A stretch of 64,000 nt of DNA, from positions 62,001 through 126,000 of the forward strand of contig JAPDOI010001203.1 in NCBI GenBank assembly GCA_029168955.1, read 5' to 3'. The notes beneath the pieces were generated by a model. The model did no database searches. It was not told where the DNA came from and worked only from the letters and a program-made list of their open reading frames with translations. The stretch is from Aplectana chamaeleonis. Its lineage: Eukaryota > Nematoda > Chromadorea > Rhabditida > Cosmocercidae. Made by a program: the position numbers and the translations under genes. Shown one piece after another: positions 11,458 to 22,539 of the stretch; the first letter of the stretch is position 1, and the number at the start of each line of letters is the position of its first letter.

Positions 11458-11941
11458 AAGCACAGCCCTCAGAATTGTTTTTCTGTTTTCCTGCCTATCC
11501 TCAAAACGGTTTCAGACTGATTTCAATGTCTCTGGAATTGTATAAGACCCTGCGGGAACGGAGTAACATCTACGCCAATTTGAGCTCTGGAAGCATGGTG
11601 GACGAGTTGTCCGGGGCTTCTAATTTCCGTCATTCGCAACCGATGTATGCGAGCCGACCTGAATCAAGAGAAAGGCTGAGAATGAAGGGAAGAAAGGGGC
11701 TATTGATCGGAAACCATAGCTCATCTCGCCACTGTTGAGCTCGAAAGATCGTTAAAGGGGAGTGCCAGAGTGGCTTCCTGATGTGAGCGCCTCACAGTGG
11801 CTTCCTCCTATATCTCGCTGATTCAGAGGATTTGAAAGCTGGCACTAGGTAGATGCTGTATATGAAGGGTGGGCCTACTCCACAATTAGGTGAAACTCTC
11901 ATATTTCGTCCCTGAGCTTGGACTGTGCCTTTGAAGGCGCA
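11454..11941. mobile_element. Composite TTAA-type element sharing its left TTAA with its neighbour
   Basis: Starts at the same TTAA that closes 10967-11457. The left part (CCTGCCTATCCTCAAAACGG, GAATGAAGGGAAGAA, GGAAACCATAGCTCATC) is subfamily 1A sequence. The right part ends with a family 2-like terminus (GACTGTGCCTTTGAAGG). It looks like a hybrid or back-to-back insertion of two related elements. Boundaries on the right are approximate. Confidence 0.5.
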
Positions 11942-12098
11942 GTCCATGCCACACCATATAGCACCTGCCAAGTGCGAGTTCTCGATTCCTCCGAATAAGC
12001 GAGATCTAGGAGGAAGCCACGCTGGGGCGCCCACATCAGGAAGCCACTTTGGCACGCCCCTTTAACGATCTTTCGAGCTCAACAGTGGCGAAATGAGC
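11719..12098. repeat. 380-bp foldback spanning a MITE junction
   Basis: The arm from 11719 (CGCCACTGTTGAGCTCGAAA and about 80 nt beyond, through GTGGCTTCCTGATGTG) is mirrored by the complementary arm ending at 12098. The arms are roughly 100 nt with scattered mismatches. The loop carries the element terminus at about 11935-11950. The arrangement suggests two copies of the same element inserted head to head. Confidence 0.65.
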
Positions 12099-12380
12099 AA
12101 TGTTTACCGAGGCCAATTCCGGCTTTTTTGGCTCGTACGAAGAACTCAATCCACGAGAGTCGATGCTTTCTTGTAAAATCTCGCTTCTCAATTCGATCGT
12201 TGAGCTCGTACGATAGACTGTTGAATCGGTCGGCGCTGTTAGCGCGCATTCCGTGTAGTGTTGTTTTTGACATTATTTGCTTCAGACTTGTTGTTTTAAC
12301 TTTGATTTTTTCGGGTCTGCAAACGTCCACCATGTAACATTCTTGAATAATTTTTTAGCGCGTTCGTACGATAGCAACAA

Positions 12381-12690
12381 ATACAGTCTACAGCAGTGGG
12401 AGTAGGACCTGGTGAGGTTGCAGACTCTTCCTAACATGCTGTAGTCTGATTGTGTTATTACTCATTTTTTTTGAAGTAACTAGGATTAGTCGTTGAGTCT
12501 TTGTCTCCACTCTCACATTTTTACCTGTTTTTATTGCTTCCACAGATGTATTCGTATTGGTGAAAACACAGACTCAACGATATACATATCACAGCTGTTT
12601 CGGAAAAATGAGTGATACCACTTCCATCCTACCGTATGTTAGGACGAGTCCGCAACCTCATCAGGTCCTGCTTCCATTGCTGTAGACTAT
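12381..12690. repeat. 310-bp foldback followed by an AAATAAATAAAT run
   Basis: The left arm begins ACAGTCTACAGCAGTGG and includes GGTGAGGTTGCAGACTC. The right arm is its imperfect complement, ending ATTGCTGTAGACTAT. Inner inverted matches (CGTTGAGTCTTTGT versus ACAGACTCAACG) extend the arms to roughly 130 nt. AGATAAATAAATAAATGAAC follows directly. No coding content. Confidence 0.65.
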
Positions 12691-13047
12691 AGATAAATAA
12701 ATAAATGAACTTGAATCCACGATAAATGCCATTAGCGCGAGATTTACTAAGCCTCGATGGAAATCGGACTGGTCCGATTGTCGGGCTTAATTTATCATTT
12801 TCGAATAATTGCTCGTCGTTCACTGGCAATAACTGTAAGTCGATGTCATTTGTAAGGGAGTAGCAATGAGTAGATGCGTCATCGGGGTACTATTGGCGTG
12901 ATCTAGACTTCGTGTTTTCGGAGCTTGGAAAGGTGATATTTTCTGCAGAAATCATTGCACTCAAATGGCGAACCCATTTAAATGACTTTTGGCAAACAAA
13001 GCAATTTTCGAGTGATTCTGAATAGTTTTTTTTGTCTGCTAAACAAA

Positions 13048-13122
13048 GCCTGCAAATAGAAAGCGTCACTGATGACCTTCCGGCGTTCAGCATTAGCCTA
13101 ATTCTCGTATCCATTCACTAGT
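13048..13122 (+). repeat. Dispersed repeat shared with 4120-4200
   Basis: Nearly the same sequence as 4120-4200, in the same orientation, ending TCTCGTATCCATTCACTA. See that copy for extent. Confidence 0.6.
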
Positions 13123-13669
13123 GGAAAGCGCCGGTTGGTCGTTGGCTGTTACCCATTCAGGCAGCATCCCTCCCCCGTACATTAAGCCCTACAGCCTCAT
13201 CATATGTATGATCCTGAGTCATAAGTATTTGCACATTAATACAAAAAGATCACATTTTATGCAAACTGTCGCTGCAAGGCACCGTTGCTGCCATACCTGA
13301 AATTGCACAGAACGCTTTTTCACTTTGATACTGCAGTCAGGTAAATGCATAAATATAAAGTTTCAACTGCTAGCGGATTGCGAAACGTTAGTTCAGCTAC
13401 TTCTTTTTCTCATTATTTTAATAGAATGTTCATTTTGGTCGATTCCCTTAGAAGGGAATGATCATACCTGATCGCCAGAACTATCCCTAAAGGCAGCATA
13501 CACGCTCGCAAACGTGATTGAGCTAACTACGAAAATAGAATGGTACTGGTCAGATTACACCGCATGCGCATTTTTAAGCGTCGAAAACGACCCTCAATGC
13601 CGCTACACGAGTGAGAAGTGGGCCCCGTCTCTGTATCTGCCCGCCCCCTGTATTAGCGTCCTCTTGGAA

Positions 13670-13781
13670 AACAGAGGCGCTGGGCCATTTCCACCGTCGG
13701 CGACGTTTTTGGGTGTTAGAATAGGTACAGTAGGTAAACCACGAACGCCGCCGACGTTGTAAATGGCCCAGCACCTCTGTT
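13670..13781. repeat. Inner inverted repeat of the 13487-14252 element
   Basis: AACAGAGGCGCTGGGCCATT at the left and its complement at the right (CAGCACCTCTGTT) bound 112 bp, with inner CGTCGGCG/CGCCGACG also inverted. The left half is also present in the partial copy at 35610-35834. Confidence 0.65.
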
Positions 13782-13951
13782 TGGTAGGAAGACGGAAATA
13801 AAGGGGAGGAGAAATATGGTTTCCGTTTTCGGTTTAGTCTGACGCATGGACCAGGTGGCTGGCCGTGCAGGATTGGCAGCCCCACTGGAGAATGGGGTTT
13901 CGATTCGCGCGGGGTGATCTACCGTCGCAGCCCCGTCCATTCATCAGACTA

Positions 13952-14086
13952 AAGGCCTATGCATAGTCTGGCGGCAAAAGACGCGCCGCAATGATGAAGG
14001 ATGGAGAGCGGTTACGCAGCTTCGTGACTGCCCTTTATTCTCCATCATTGCGGCGCGACTTTTGCCGCCAGACTATGCAGAGGCCT
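13952..14086. mobile_element. 135-bp TA-flanked palindromic MITE nested in a foldback
   Basis: The termini AAGGCCTATGCATAGTCTGG and its complement bound 135 bp, directly flanked by TA at 13950-13951 and 14087-14088. The arms run about 48 nt through GCGCCGCAATGATG. A TA duplication is typical of Tc1/mariner-type insertion. It lies inside the larger element at 13487-14252, so it inserted later or is part of a composite. Confidence 0.7.
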
Positions 14087-14252
14087 TAAAATTATTGCGC
14101 AAGCTCTACAGGGCGGGGCCAGTCTCACTCATGTAGCGTCATTGTGGGTCGTTTCTGACACTCCGAAATGCGTAGGCGTTGTGTTCTGAGTCATACCATT
14201 CTATTTCCGTAGTTAGCTCAATCACGTTTGCGAGCGTGTATGCTGCCTTTGA

Positions 14253-15469
14253 AACCAGGGTTTTCTGATTGACTACCTCACGGGTAGACATGAAAACCCT
14301 ATTCTAGCTGCCCGAGTGATAGTCTAAAAAAGTTATGAAGGTATAAGTTGCGAGCTCTGTTGGTAAAATATAGTTTATCCGCAGTAAACTGTCTTTGTCG
14401 CCCAATTTATGCAAAAGCTATCACATATTCGTGTTCAGAGCCTTATATAACCCCCTGGGAAAAGTTTGGAAAAGGAAAATTTTTTGAATTTTTTTTGTAT
14501 AAAATATCTTTTGTTTTATTGTTACTCGGGCGACCAAAATTGGGTTTTTACAAGTACCCGGATGGTGGTCGATTAGAGAAACATGGCTTCATGCGTAATT
14601 CTGCAGGTCTGGTCACTAGTTAATGTGTATACATAAACAATTCAGTCTATTGATTAATCGCTGTTGTCAATGATGGTGTTAACACCCGCGTTATCGTGAT
14701 TTTAGGTAGAACCAATCGGTTTCCGTCCGTCTTCGCCCTATTTGGCACACTTTTATGGAAGCGATTGCATTTCAGAGGGGTACGAGATTATAAATAGAAC
14801 CTTATTGAAACAATGTGATGACTCGTTGAAAAAGGACACTTTTTTCTTTTTTTTTCAAAGTACATATACAGTCGGAACGGATCGTACTAGTAATTTGCTT
14901 TCCTGATCCGGTATTGGCGGAAACCTGGTGCGTGAATATTATAACAAATGTGCCTCTACTTACTTCAAACTGAGGTTGTGCTTATAACTTTATCCTTGTT
15001 TTTTTATTTCTCCAAATTTCTTCAAGAAAATGTCTTTTAGCAATATGAGAGTCTGGGTTTTCAACAACAGGCACTCTCAAAAGCCACATTTCGCAATCTA
15101 GCATATCCACAACGCGCAGTTCCTATCCCAGTGAAGGAGGTTGAACTCAAAAAAGTGTATTTGCAATAGGGGCGTGTGTGCTTCTATAGGAGGTGTACTT
15201 CAAATTGAGGTGTTCTTCTGAAAGGGGAATTTCAAAAGATGAAATACGGTATAGTTTCCGTATTTTATCTAGTTCCCCACAAGTCCCCTGAAAGAACGAT
15301 ACACTTCATTTGATCGTGAGATCGTTAGTGAAAACAGCGATCTCTAACGATCGACTCTTCCTTTCTCAAAAGTGGATTGAGATGTTTTCAGTCGGTAAAA
15401 GGGATTCTCTGTGATTTTTTCCGCGGTTTTTTGAACGTAGCTGTTAAATAGGGTACTACTTTAGAAGTT
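14253..15469. other. Intergenic stretch, nothing supported
   Basis: AT-rich sequence with no supported gene. A 91-codon plus-strand frame at 14348-14623 has no recognisable similarity. Confidence 0.35.
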
Positions 15470-15790
15470 TTTCAACAACTTAACATCCACCAATCCAACA
15501 ACTTAACGAGGCAATCAACAACTTAACGATTGCCTCGTTAAGTTGTCGATAAGGCGTTGGAACGTTTTAGGAAGGCGCTTCTCAACTTGTCCAAGGGTAG
15601 GCCTCAACTTGACCCAGAATAAATCTCTAGTTGCTCAAAGCCGGTTTCAGCAACTTGTTGCCTCTTTATTATTAGGTAAAAAACTTCCTTTCAACTACTT
15701 GTCGGTCATCTACTCTCAAGTTAAACAGCTCTTTCTGACAGCTTGTTGCGCTCCAATCAACAACGTAAAGACCTCCTTTCAACAAGTCTT
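15470..15790. repeat. CAACTTG/CAACTTA-rich repeat with a 17-bp perfect hairpin
   Basis: CAACTT or its complement recurs roughly every 30-35 nt. Perfect inverted arms CAACTTAACGAGGCAAT lie at 15499-15515 and 15529-15545, around a 13-nt loop that itself contains CAACTTAACG. A 196-codon open frame crosses this region and the next repeat, and I do not regard it as a gene. Confidence 0.5.
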
Positions 15791-15804
15791 CACCCTCTCT
15801 TTGA

Positions 15805-15950
15805 AAGCACTGTTCACGATAAACTTCGTCCTTGATTTCAATGGACCACGCGGCTGGCCGTGCGGTGTTTGCGGCGTTACCGGCCAACGGGGTTTTGATC
15901 GCGCGCGGGAATTCACCTTCGCAGCCCCGTTCATCCACAGACTAAATGTA
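15805..15950 (+). repeat. Dispersed repeat related to 13850-13945
   Basis: The segment after GCACTGTTCACGATAAAC contains GGACCACGCGGCTGGCCGTG and GCAGCCCCGTTCATC. These correspond closely to sequence inside the 13487-14252 foldback. The GCACTGTTCACGATAA start is the terminus of the TTAA-type MITEs, so this is a fusion of two repeat types. Confidence 0.5.
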
Positions 15951-16217
15951 TTACTTGAACTCTGCATGCGACTCGTCGCAACAACGGTTAGGTGTGAGCG
16001 ACAATTTTGTGCGTATTTACAAAATCGCCCACTACAATATCGGAATGCTCTCAAAAACGTAATACTGGGGTGTGTGTACCACAAAACCTCAAACAAGGTG
16101 GTGAGCCATTGTTCTTGGCAAAGCTTTCGATGATCAATAGGTGGCCTCTAGTGCAGTACTCATAATTTCGAAAGCATCTTCTCAGACGTTGGAAAGGATG
16201 TTCCGGGGGGAGAATAA

Positions 16218-16290
16218 ATACTCGGTCGAGGGGAAAACGGTGAGATGCTTCTCCGAAGAAGACTTCTCTCCGTTCTTTCTCCGCATTAAA
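16218..16290. repeat. Hairpin-forming repeat related to 47125-47176
   Basis: ACTCGGTCGAGGGGAAAACGG leads into an imperfect inverted pair (GAGATGCTTCTCCGAAGAAG / CTTCTCTCCGTTCTTTCTC). The same layout with better conserved arms is seen near 47125-47176. Confidence 0.4.
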
Positions 16291-16399
16291 CACCGTTTGA
16301 AACAGTTAAGTACAGGGAGGGAGAACGAGCGGAGTTCTTCTCATTGTTATGCCCCTGACCTTCCCCTGGGCATCATTAACGCAAAACAAAGTTGCAGCT

Positions 16400-18242
16400 G
16401 ATGCAAATTGGCCAGTTTCGAGTTGGTCTCGCACTTCGCGATCCGGTAGGGAGTCTCTGACCGGATTGCAGAGCCGATAATAAGATACAGTACCGAGAAA
16501 ATTTCTTGCAAAGAGCGAAGTTTTTTGCGCTCATGAAGCGCCGCAACGCCATAACTTGTTTCAAAGTGGTCCAATTTCAATTCTGAAGTAATTTTTAGAT
16601 TGTTTCCAGTTAGTCCTATACGATAGTGTTACAAAATCGTAGATCCAACACCAGAAGTTTATCGAAAAATGAATATTTGAATCACGAAATCCCTCATTAT
16701 GAAATGATCAGGTAGTCGTGATAGCAGAAATCTGTTCTGTTTTGACCTGTGATCGATGTAAATCTTAGAAGGAAATACCCATTTTTGAACGAAACACCGG
16801 AGTTACAAGGGCGTCCACAGCAGACGTCCTAGCTTCAAGTGACCGTAAAGGGACTCTGGGGGTTTGCCTCTTCAGCTTTTGTTATTGACCTCACTCCCCA
16901 GCGACTATTTAGCGACCACTGCAGTCGCTGAAGGCGGAGGCATAGGGACCGTCGAGGCTGTCGCTAATATTACTGTCGCAGACTGCGAATTTTAGCGTTT
17001 TCTGATTTTTGATCAATCAATGACTAATGAGTGTTGGGTCGCGACACCATGGGAAAGACCTGCGATTAGGAATAAACTTTGCCTTCCTCGATTAGGGAAA
17101 AGTTCCCTAGTCGCATCATATGAAATTCTGTCGACGTTCTCGGATTGTTCTTCACCAATGTGTGAGTTGAAACATTTCTGGCTTTTTGTTTGAGTATCTA
17201 GGTGGCAACATACAATTTCCCTTCGTACTACATACATAACAGCGCGAATACATGCTGAAGATTTTTTATCGCAATTTCCTTACTCAATGTTCATCTAAGA
17301 AATCATTGTTTCAGAAACATTTTCAATCAATTGAACTCTGGTTTTTGAATACCTCTCTTTGATGAGTTTTCTAATTCTGCTTCGGCATTCTGAATTAGCC
17401 ATCAAAGGCTGCTTCTCAGCTCCGCTTGAGACTAGCGTTCTTTACGGTCAGATACGTCACCAGTACTTTTGAGTAACGCATTCACAAACTGCGTGTGATT
17501 TTCTGGCCCGCACTCTGTTGGTTATTTGGTTGCCTCGTTGTACCACAGTTTATTAATCATCTCATAGAGAGCGAAGATTTCACCACTTGTACTCAACTGT
17601 ACTTAATCACTACCAAATGATCGGAACCTACAGAATAGTGAAAACTATAACAACTTCGGGGAAGATGAGGGAAAGGTTTACCTTCGCGGCAGGAATTCGG
17701 TGATTTACATGCACAAAATGCTGATGGCTAGTGTCCTTGAAAAGGAAGTAGGTATCTATTGAATTTTCTGGCTAGGATATGGTGTTATGACAATTTCCCG
17801 TGACCTTCATCGGTATCAGTGTGAAGGAATTGACATTAGGGTGCGCCACAATTAATCGACATCGACACTACATATACGAATTGTGATTTGCTTGAGCATC
17901 AGTCCTTCCCATGAGTAACTCTTTATTTAAGATCTCGAAGAGTTATCATGACTGCTATGTAACGGCAAACAAGCTTTTTTCTAAGTAGTTCACTACTCGG
18001 TTCATGCATTCATCAATGATGAAACCGTAGTTCAAGAGCTGCCGGAACGTCAAGATAGTTTATTCAAGCATGGAAGAGTGTAGAGAGCTAGGGTTAAAAC
18101 TTACCCCTAAAAGTAGGGTTCAGGAAAAATATCGACTACGTGATTTTGGCTGAATCGGAGCGTATGCTACAGATCCTCCTAAGAAGCCTGCAAATCCTTC
18201 GAGAAGCGGTCTTCTTCCAGCTATTTTAGCCTCAAGATGAGG
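16400..18242. other. Intergenic stretch with one dispersed repeat
   Basis: No gene supported. The interval 16985-17055 (TTTTGATCAATCAATGA, GTGTTGGGTCGCGACACCAT) matches the reverse complement of about 27170-27240, so a dispersed repeat is present. The remainder shows no partner in the window. Confidence 0.4.
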
Positions 18243-18628
18243 TCAAAGGCAGTGTACACGATAATATTCAATGCCGCGATTATCTGCAAGACCGATTGTT
18301 TGGCCACTGAGTAGAGCTCGAATGACGAGAAAGTTGGGAAAATCTCACCAGAAGTGCATGAAATCCTGTTTTCTCACCTAGCCTCTTTACTCTCAGTGGA
18401 GCTGTTTGTTGTGACAATGAAAGACCTCATTTTCCATCGGTCGCATTCGCAGAGAACATGTTCATTCAACCTGACAACTAGCCCAGGCCAGTAAAATATT
18501 TCTTTGAAAAGAAGCCGTTTTATTGCGTTTCTCCGTCTTCTTCCGTGATATTGGTAACACTTGGTGGCTAACGCACTGTTTAGTTTGAGAAACTCGGGAC
18601 CGAAATTCATCGTGAACACTGCCTTCAA
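18243..18628. mobile_element. TTAA-type MITE-like element, subfamily 1B
   Basis: Starts TCAAAGGCAGTGTACACGAT and ends ATCGTGAACACTGCCTTCAA. The interior holds GGAGCTGTTTGTTGTGACAA and GACAACTAGCCCAGGCCAG, shared with 49090-49582, 58010-58501 and the split copy at 36799-38112. At 386 bp it is about 100 bp shorter than the two uninterrupted copies, so it has an internal deletion. The edge TTAA is degraded. Confidence 0.7.
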
Positions 18629-19240
18629 GTTGTAACATGAACCTAACCGCATAAAATTGTGACCGTGTTCCATCGTTCGTTCGCGCTTTCTTCATGACGC
18701 GAAACAATCTGAGAAATCGTCCTCCATTGGTGACGCCGCCATGCGGCGATACCAAGAGCTCCCCCCCGGCGTTCACGGTAGTGGAAATACTACTACATGA
18801 CGTAGAAATGTCGTTATTTTACCTGGCTTGCGGTGCTGTGAAGACCGCTATCGTTTGCTCTTTCTCCAAAAGTAAGAGCTCATTGCTTACAAGACTTCCA
18901 CATGGGGTTCATTAAGTCAAATCGAAATATCGAACTCTAACCCGTAATTAGCAGTTTTCCCTTGTTTTTGTGCGTTTTTCAAGCAATTTTTCACCTTTTG
19001 ACTTATGTTTACTTTTTGTGATGACCAAATGTATAGTCTCATGAAGAGAGGTCAAATTCGTTTTTTTTGCGATAATATATAGTCTTTTTCTCTGAACGCT
19101 TTTCTGATTCAGAGAAGTAGAACCTATACGAAAAAATGCGAAAAAATCCCTATTTTTGGTCGAATTATCAGCTCCAAGTTTGCAGTTTTTTGATGGTGGA
19201 CGAGCTCACTCCACACCATCGGCATCGATGATATCTAGAC
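18629..19240. other. Intergenic stretch, nothing supported
   Basis: No gene supported and no repeat with a partner recognised. The 3' end of the RTE element on the minus strand lies somewhere at about 19240-19310. Confidence 0.35.
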
Positions 19241-19313
19241 TGGTAGTAAACCCCCTCGTGCTGTCACAACAATGACTAACTTGACTTAATCGGTTGGCTT
19301 TCGCCTGACGCGG

Positions 19314-19868
19314 TCATTCCGCATCTTCACCGAGGTGTGCCGTCCTAGTAGTCAGCCGTGTCCATTTGTCACGGTCCTCAGCCACAATTTGAACACAATC
19401 CATCCATTGATTGCTATTCCACTTCCTGCGAAGTAAAACATCGCGCCTGAATTGCCTTTCAATGCCGAGTGATTTCAAATCCTCCTTCACCCCATCCGTC
19501 CAAAACTTTCGCCTACGTCCAGGCGGCCGTTTTCAGACAGGACTTGGAAGCATCCTTAGAGCGTGTTGAACAAGACGATTTGGCGGTCTTTTTAAAATAT
19601 GCCCCAACAGACGAAGACGACCTTCCGTTGCCGCTTGAGATGGCATTGGGAGATGTTGGCACCTCCCTCGTGTCAAACGTAGATGTAAGGCGTCAATCTC
19701 GTTGTAGAGATCTTCGTTGTGGCACATCCGCGGCCAGAAATATCCGAGCAAACGTCTAAACAGCTTCCTCTCCGTGCAATCCAACCTTTCCATCTGCGTC
19801 TTCGGTGCTGCCCACGTCTCCGATCCGTACATCACGATAGGGCGAATAGCGGATAAGTAGACGCGCAA
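19314..19868 (-). pseudogene. RTE reverse transcriptase C-terminal tail
   Basis: Directly after the TAG, the same frame reads LRVYLSAIRPIVMYGSETWA and ends at 19533. A further segment in another frame, from about 19515 to the stop at 19314-19316, reads RRRKFWTDGVKEDLKSLGIE and ends TRTAHLGEDAE. This is the conserved tail of nematode RTE elements. The frame switch near 19530 is a further disabling lesion. Confidence 0.8.
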
Positions 19869-21068
19869 CTAGACTTCCTTCGCGATGGTGGTAGACCACA
19901 AACACTTGGTTAGAGAATTGAATGCAGACGTAGCTTTCGCACATCGTTGTTGAATATCCGCTGCATAACTGCCATCGTTCTTCAGCAAACAGCCCAAATA
20001 ACAGAAATCGTCCACCAGTTCGATACGTTGTCCGTCCACACAAACTCTCGTAGAAGGCATCTGAGAGACCCACATCTGCTTGCATTTGTCCGTACGAAGA
20101 CGAAGTCCATAGGCTGCGGCATACTTCGAAACGAGGTTCACAATCCTTTGCAGTTTTGCGTTGTTTTCAGCGAACAACACAATGTCGTCGGCGTACTCCA
20201 GGTCGACAAGGGAGCGTCCTGATGGTGTTAGGATCACATCCGCAGGAAACTGTTCTGCAACTCTACGCATGATGTCATTGACGGCGAAGTTGAAAAGAAA
20301 AGGTCCTACTACAGCTCCTTGCCTTACTCCTGTTTTCACCTCGAAAGCTGATGAAAATCCGACAGGTGTACGAACTGCTGCTGTTGTTCCTCTGTTCATG
20401 TCCTCGATTAACCGAACATACTTTTCCGGGACTCCATCTGCTCGCGGAGCGTTGAGCAATCGGTTACGATGAGGAGAGTCTAACGCGGCTACAAAAACCA
20501 AAAAAGCAAGCTGTAATGGCTTCGAATACCGCTGCCACGATTTAATTACTCTTTTAACAACGAACACTCGGTCGATGGTCGATCTTCCAGGTCGAAAACC
20601 GGCTTGCTCATCTCTGGTCGTTCCATCACGATGTTTGATAAGTCGCTCGAGAATGAAACGTTCTAAATCCTTGTTAATGACACGAAGTAGAGAGATTCCT
20701 CTGTAGTTCTCAGGGTCCGTGACGTATAGCTTTTTGTCAAGAGGTACGATGATTGCATGTCTCCACGAATCGGGTATCCTTTCGCTCATCCATATGGCAC
20801 GGATGGTGTTGGTCATTTCACGAATACCAGACGGAGGAAGAGCTTTCAGTATCTCAGCAGTGATGTTGCCATCTCCACCTGCCTTTCCATTCTTCATTTT
20901 CCGGACACAATCCAAAACTTCAGACTCAGTCGGCGGTTCCTCACTAACATCGTAATGTGGTCTCTGAACGTACGGGCGCTCAGAAAAATGATGGCGCTGG
21001 ACGATATAGTAATGAACTGAAGTAATCCTTCCATATTGGCAGCGTCGCATCACCAACTGCAACTCCAT
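19869..21068 (-). pseudogene. RTE reverse transcriptase domain with altered motif A
   Basis: The 399-codon frame contains the reverse transcriptase motifs in order: NYRGISLL, DEQAGFRPGRSTIDRVFV, motif A region FLVFVAALDSPHRNRLL, GVRQGAVVGPFLFNFAVND (motif B) and LEYADDIVLFAE (motif C, YADD intact). In this clade motif A normally reads FxDFEAAFDSPHR. Here the catalytic Asp is Val, and the Glu and Phe are also changed. An in-frame TAG follows TTIAKEV at the C-terminal end (about 19866). The first residues are out of frame with the linker. The domain is therefore probably catalytically dead as well as truncated. Confidence 0.9.
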
Positions 21069-21189
21069 TGGTAGTGTTCAAGACAAGAGAAAATCTCTTC
21101 ATCTTCCCGCTATACTGTCGTAACAACGTGTAGGCTTTCCTCGGATTCTTCTCCTCCCAAGCCTTCTCGAACTCCTTAGCTCTACACGT

Positions 21190-22209
21190 TCACTCTCTTT
21201 CCTGGTCACTTTGAAGCTGCCGACGCAACTTCCTCCTCAGACGCTTCTCCTCCACGAAGTTTCCTGCTGTTCGGAGAGCACATACCTTGTTGTAGGTAGA
21301 CGTCGTTTCCCCTGAGACGTAGGCGAACTTCTTCTTAGGCTGCACAACCGGAAGTGCCTCTTTCGAAGCGTCCTGGATGCACTTGACAAAAGTCTTCCTC
21401 TTCCGTACTCCGATGTGAATAGGAACGCATTGTCGAAAATTCCTTCTGCATTCTTCATCTCCGAGACTTGTCATGTCAATCCTCTGAAGAGGCTGAGCCC
21501 CACGCTTCCTCTTATGAATCCTCGCAGTGAAGTTCAACAGAACAGGACGGTGATCCGAATCGAATGCGACATCCCACACAGCTCTAGATCTTTGAATATC
21601 CGATACTGGAATATTCCTCATCAGAACATAGTCGAGCTGTAGTTTCAAAGTTGTCATCTTTCGCTTCCGCTGCTCTTCTGGAGAAAGCTGGGTTGGTCCC
21701 TGCCACGTAAGCTTATGGCGGCGATGATTCTTCTTGAATGTCGATGCAATAATCAGACCACTGCGTTCACAAAAGTCGACAAGGCGGTAGCCATTTTCCG
21801 ATGTTTGCTCCAATGGGTAGAACCATTTACAGAGTACTTCGGATTCCTGATCAAGTCCCATCTTCGCATGTGCGTCAATCCCGACGACAACAGCATGTTG
21901 ACAAGATATCCTGGCCAGCAACGTGTTGAGTTTCTCATAAAACACATTCTTCAAATTGCCCTCGGCGGTTTCAGTGGGCGCATGAGCACTCACTATCCAC
22001 AGATTGAATCCTCTGTGATCTCGCAGCCGTACGAATGCATTCCGACACGACGTTGAGCCAAACTCCTTGACCATACCATTGAAATTCTTCCTTACAGCTC
22101 TTGCACAGCCTCCCACTCTCCTATCGTCAGCGTTACCGCAGTAGATGGTGTACTCTCCGACGCTGATTACGGGTCTATATTGAGACGGGTTTGCTGCAAA
22201 GCAACACAC
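21190..22209 (-). pseudogene. RTE endonuclease domain
   Basis: The 339-codon open frame carries the exonuclease-endonuclease-phosphatase fold. Recognisable segments are VGGCARAVR, LWIVSAHAPTETAEGN, VVVGIDAHAKMG (the GDxNA motif, with the Asp kept), TLKLQLDYVLMR and the catalytic SDHRPVLL. In intact elements it nicks the target DNA for target-primed reverse transcription. The first part of the domain (the catalytic Asn/Glu region, CVALQQT) lies upstream in another frame, so this frame does not encode a complete enzyme. The frame ends at 21190 within the basic linker and sequence similarity continues in another phase. Confidence 0.85.
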
Positions 22210-22539
22210 GGTGCATGGAAATGGCTCAGAAGTCTGGATAGCGCAGTTTTTTGGATATCACTCGACAGCGATCGACAGAGCTCAGGGTGGCGAGATTGTG
22301 GCTTGTGGCCAAAGACTCCATGAACTCCTTAGGTACGGATCCTAAGGTGTTATGGACCAGAGGCCTATGTGTGCCTGACGGCGACACCTTTATGCTATGT
22401 ATGGGACACTTTCGCGATATAGTTGTGCACGCTATAGCGTTCGAATGTTCCCTGTGTACACTCAAACGTCTGCTGGGTTCAGTAGAAGCAGGGACACCAA
22501 CCTGCTGGTACCAACAGACTTGTATACACACTCCCACTC

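Larger units (their letters stand above)
13487..14252. mobile_element. 766-bp foldback element with nested inverted repeats
   Basis: The outer arms of about 60 nt begin AAAGGCAGCATACACGCTCG and are nearly perfect complements (CTAA at the left edge, TTGA at the right). Inside are two further inverted-repeat units, 13670-13781 and 13952-14086, so the element contains hairpins within a hairpin. A reverse-oriented partial copy of the left 220 bp is at 35610-35834, showing it is dispersed. Non-coding. Confidence 0.75.
19290..22480 (-). mobile_element. RTE-clade non-LTR retrotransposon, nearly full length, disabled
   Basis: Read on the minus strand, the element carries an apurinic-type endonuclease, a reverse transcriptase and the C-terminal tail typical of nematode RTE elements, over about 3.2 kb. 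The order is endonuclease (22209-21190), linker (21189-21069), reverse transcriptase (21068-19869) and tail (19868-19314). The usual single open frame is broken by several frameshifts and a nonsense codon. The endonuclease N-terminus (DIQKTALSRLLSHFHAP then CVALQQT, about 22290-22210) is in a different frame from the rest. No clear target duplication was found, and both ends are approximate. It has no evident relation to the receptor genes. Confidence 0.9.

Noticed and set aside
15543..16133. 196-codon plus-strand open frame, among the longest outside transposons
   Set aside because: It runs through the CAACTTG-rich repeat and then a MITE terminus and a dispersed repeat shared with the 13487-14252 element. 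Overlapping frames exist on the other strand and no domain is recognisable.
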